Below are positions 9,301-21,745 of a stretch of DNA of 21,745 nucleotides, one piece after another. Made by a program: the position numbers and the translations under genes. The first letter of the stretch is position 1. The number at the start of each line of letters is the position of its first letter. The notes below the pieces were generated by a model, which saw nothing but the letters and a program-made list of their open reading frames with translations, was not told the origin of the DNA and did no database searches. Origin of the DNA: Cyclostephanos tholiformis (Eukaryota; Bacillariophyta; Thalassiosirophyceae; Thalassiosirales; Thalassiosiraceae); NCBI GenBank assembly GCA_036939975.1, contig JALLPB010000155.1:1-21745 (forward strand), written 5' to 3'.

Positions 9301-10702
9301 AAAGACCCAGAAGTTATATGCGCTAGCTCGGAGCACAGTGAGTTGAAGTGGATCGCGGGAGAATTCTATTGGATTGAATCAGTTCAGTCATACAACAAAG
9401 AAGGATGGAATTATATTACGGAGCTTCGCAAGTTTGTGGATGGAGGAATGACCGGAAGTGGTTTTATCGACGGTGTCAGTGGAATCGTGAATCGAGGATG
9501 TCATAACCCTGTGAGTAGACCAACTCTGTGTTTTTGATGATTTTATTGTAGTCAACTCTTCACTTCTATCTTCACAAAATCAGCCCTGTGGTACTGGTGA
9601 ATTGGATGGGGGATATGAACGTTCTCAAAATTTCCAGAAAGTGCTTGATGTGTTCTTTGATGGGGTTCCTCCCAAGGTTGGGCCATCCCCTGACACCTCG
9701 GTCAATTCAGAATCAGAATCAGAAATAAAATTCGAATCAGAATCAGAATCAGAATCAGTATCGACAGAAACCAACGACCACAACTTGGAGTCGCCACCAT
9801 CTCCCATGCCAACCCATGAGGGGAATGACGATTTTACTACATTTTGGACTCATGCCCCTTTGGGCTCCCCAAAATACGCTGCTAAGGAATATTACCTAGA
9901 CTCATTTACTGGGATGTGTAGACCCAACGGTTCAACCAAACCGACGTGGATTGTAGCAGTGTCCTTGTACGATGAGTGCTGTCAAGCGAGTTGGAATAAA
10001 GATGCATGCCTTGCGTCAAAACCTATAGATGAAGAATCGCTCAGTCCTTCTAACATGCCAACAAAAAAGCCACTTGTGTTGCGAACACCAAAGCCTTCTA
10101 GAAGGAGCCAACCAACCTCGGGAGAAAGTTCATCCACATCATCTTATACAGTGATACCTCCGACAACACCCGTTATTATTGACTACGAACGTCCAACAAG
10201 ACCAGCTGTCCAATTACAACCTCCAACAACCGCAGGAGAAAGTTCATCCTCATCATCTTATACAGAAATGTCTCCAACAACACCCATTGTTATTGACTAC
10301 GGACGTCCAACAAGACCAGCTGTCCAAATACAACATCCAACAACACCCGCTATTATTGACGATGAAAGTCCAACGAGACCTTTTGTTGTTGAATATGGGA
10401 ATCCTTCACAGAACCAGCTACCATTACGATCACCGGCGCCTTCATTGTTGGAACCCTCAGGACCATCATATATCATGATACCTCCTACAACAGCAGCTGT
10501 TGTGGAATACGGTGGACCACCTCAAAAAGGTGAAAAACAGCAAATTCCAGAACTAACAACTGCTGCCAGCATAGAGAGCCAAATACAAAATCCTAAAAAA
10601 GAGAATGGAAATAAGAGGGGAAAGACGAAGAAGAGGGGGAAGACGAAAAAGAGAGGAAAGACAAAAAAAAAGAAGCAGAATAATCTTCGGGGTTCTAGTT
10701 GA
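6336..10702 (+). CDS. Secreted LPMO-like / GH19 chitinase fusion protein, 10 exons, about 1,134 aa
   Basis: Exons: 6336-6690, 6888-6956, 7108-7666, 7774-7834, 7912-8429, 8514-8601, 8700-8792, 8881-8965, 9053-9510, 9584-10702. All introns are GT-AG and the joins give one frame. Residue 105 is a His after VSA, the N-terminal His expected of a processed lytic polysaccharide monooxygenase ([14 protein letters not shown]); a second His cluster, THHKGH, lies at about 208-213. A Ser/Thr linker leads to a GH19-type chitinase domain (about 430-785): [11 protein letters not shown] with candidate catalytic Glu520, YDACDE, and WWGRGVIQT at about 652-660. Next come an SE-rich linker, a Cys-rich domain (about 864-908, ending [11 protein letters not shown]), Pro/Thr/Ser repeats and a lysine-rich tail. 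Likely role: binding, oxidising and hydrolysing chitin outside the cell. The N-terminus is uncertain: ATG 6336 is the first ATG in the open frame, but a better signal peptide starts at ATG 6596 in another frame. Confidence 0.85.
9707..9758 (+). repeat. GAATCA hexanucleotide repeat coding for Ser-Glu
   Basis: Imperfect GAATCA units inside the last chitinase exon encode alternating Ser and Glu between the GH19 domain and the Cys-rich domain. They would form a flexible acidic linker. Slippage in 6-base steps keeps the frame. Confidence 0.8.
10121..10348 (+). repeat. Coding tandem repeat, 114-bp unit, two copies
   Basis: GGAGAAAGTTCATCC begins at 10121 and again at 10235. The 114-base (38-residue) unit encodes GESSS, SYT, PTTP, [12 protein letters not shown] and so on. 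A third partial copy of the inner part ([15 protein letters not shown]) follows to about 10380. It is a proline/threonine/serine-rich spacer, likely O-glycosylated if secreted. Confidence 0.85.
10616..10669 (+). repeat. 18-bp coding repeat x3 giving RGKTKK units
   Basis: Three 18-base units (10616, 10634, 10652) encode RGKTKK three times near the chitinase C-terminus, followed by more lysines and a short NNLRGSS end. Spacing of Lys residues includes KxxK patterns. The tail is strongly basic, in contrast to the rest of the protein. Confidence 0.85.
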
Positions 10703-10908
10703 GAAGAAAAGGCGTGATTGAGTGATTTGGTGTGGGGGGATAGTGTAGGATCTACCAACAAAATTAACCCAGGCATGCGTCGGCAGCTACAACGGAGTTA
10801 GCTCTGTGGCAAGCATGTCATCCATATTGATTAGCAAATGATGATCATTATTTTACAACAGTATTTTTACATAGATGTAGCATTCATGGTGAATAATCAT
10901 ACTGGGAG

Positions 10909-21476
<10,568 letters not shown>

Positions 21477-21745
21477 TACTCTCGTATTTTCGTCGTCTTC
21501 CACGCTCCGTCCTCCTCAGTCCTTCATTCGTCCTCCCTCCTCCCTAAGTCTAAATCCCTCGCCCTTGATCTTCCTTCGCTCGGCCGTTTGATGTGCGCTA
21601 CAGGTTTGATTCTTTCCAAGAGTGAGTGTTGGACCGAAAACGGTCGTGTGTATCTTTGAGATTCTACCGTACAGACCGGGGTTTAAGCACTGAAAGAATA
21701 CGCTCACGGGCGTACGATACGACGAATACTTAGATAACTTGAAGT

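Overview
This is nuclear DNA from a eukaryote, most likely a diatom and probably a centric one. Genes carry many short GT-AG introns (mostly 73-107 nt). One gene encodes a multi-domain chitin-active enzyme with a small Cys-rich domain that I associate with diatom secreted proteins. The transposable elements fit a stramenopile genome. No prokaryotic operon, rRNA, tRNA or CRISPR locus is visible. The assignment rests on protein families and gene structure, not on a search.

Layout. (1) 190-1038 (+): a small acidic single-pass membrane protein, convergent with (2) 1140-1904 (-): a basic protein with a SAM-like helical domain. (3) About 2047-4540 (-): a decayed tyrosine-recombinase (DIRS-like) retroelement with reverse transcriptase, RNase H and recombinase remnants. 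It abuts (4) about 4535-5630 (+): a frameshifted DDE/DDD transposase-like pseudogene. (5) 5631-6335: no gene; it holds a 29-bp tandem repeat. (6) 6336-10702 (+): a ten-exon gene for a secreted protein that joins an LPMO-like chitin-binding domain, a GH19 chitinase domain, a Cys-rich domain, Pro/Thr/Ser repeats and a lysine-rich tail. (7) 10909-21476 (-): an eleven-exon gene for a giant BEACH protein of about 3,230 residues, with a ConA/LamG-like domain, helical (armadillo-like) regions, PH-BEACH and WD40 repeats. Genes 6 and 7 converge with 206 bp between their stop codons.

Function. The chitinase fusion would act outside the cell or in the cell wall on chitin. The BEACH protein would act in vesicle or membrane traffic. 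Nothing in the sequence links the two beyond being neighbours. The left third of the window is a transposon graveyard.

Most notable: two introns of the BEACH gene (15097-15009 and 13049-12961) are both 89 nt long and match at about 74 of 89 positions, while their flanking exons are unrelated. That is the signature of a mobile intron (introner-like element). Other points are a poly-G tract best read as an intron, retroelement stop codons that are almost all TGA, and a signal peptide that appears only one reading frame away in the chitinase gene.
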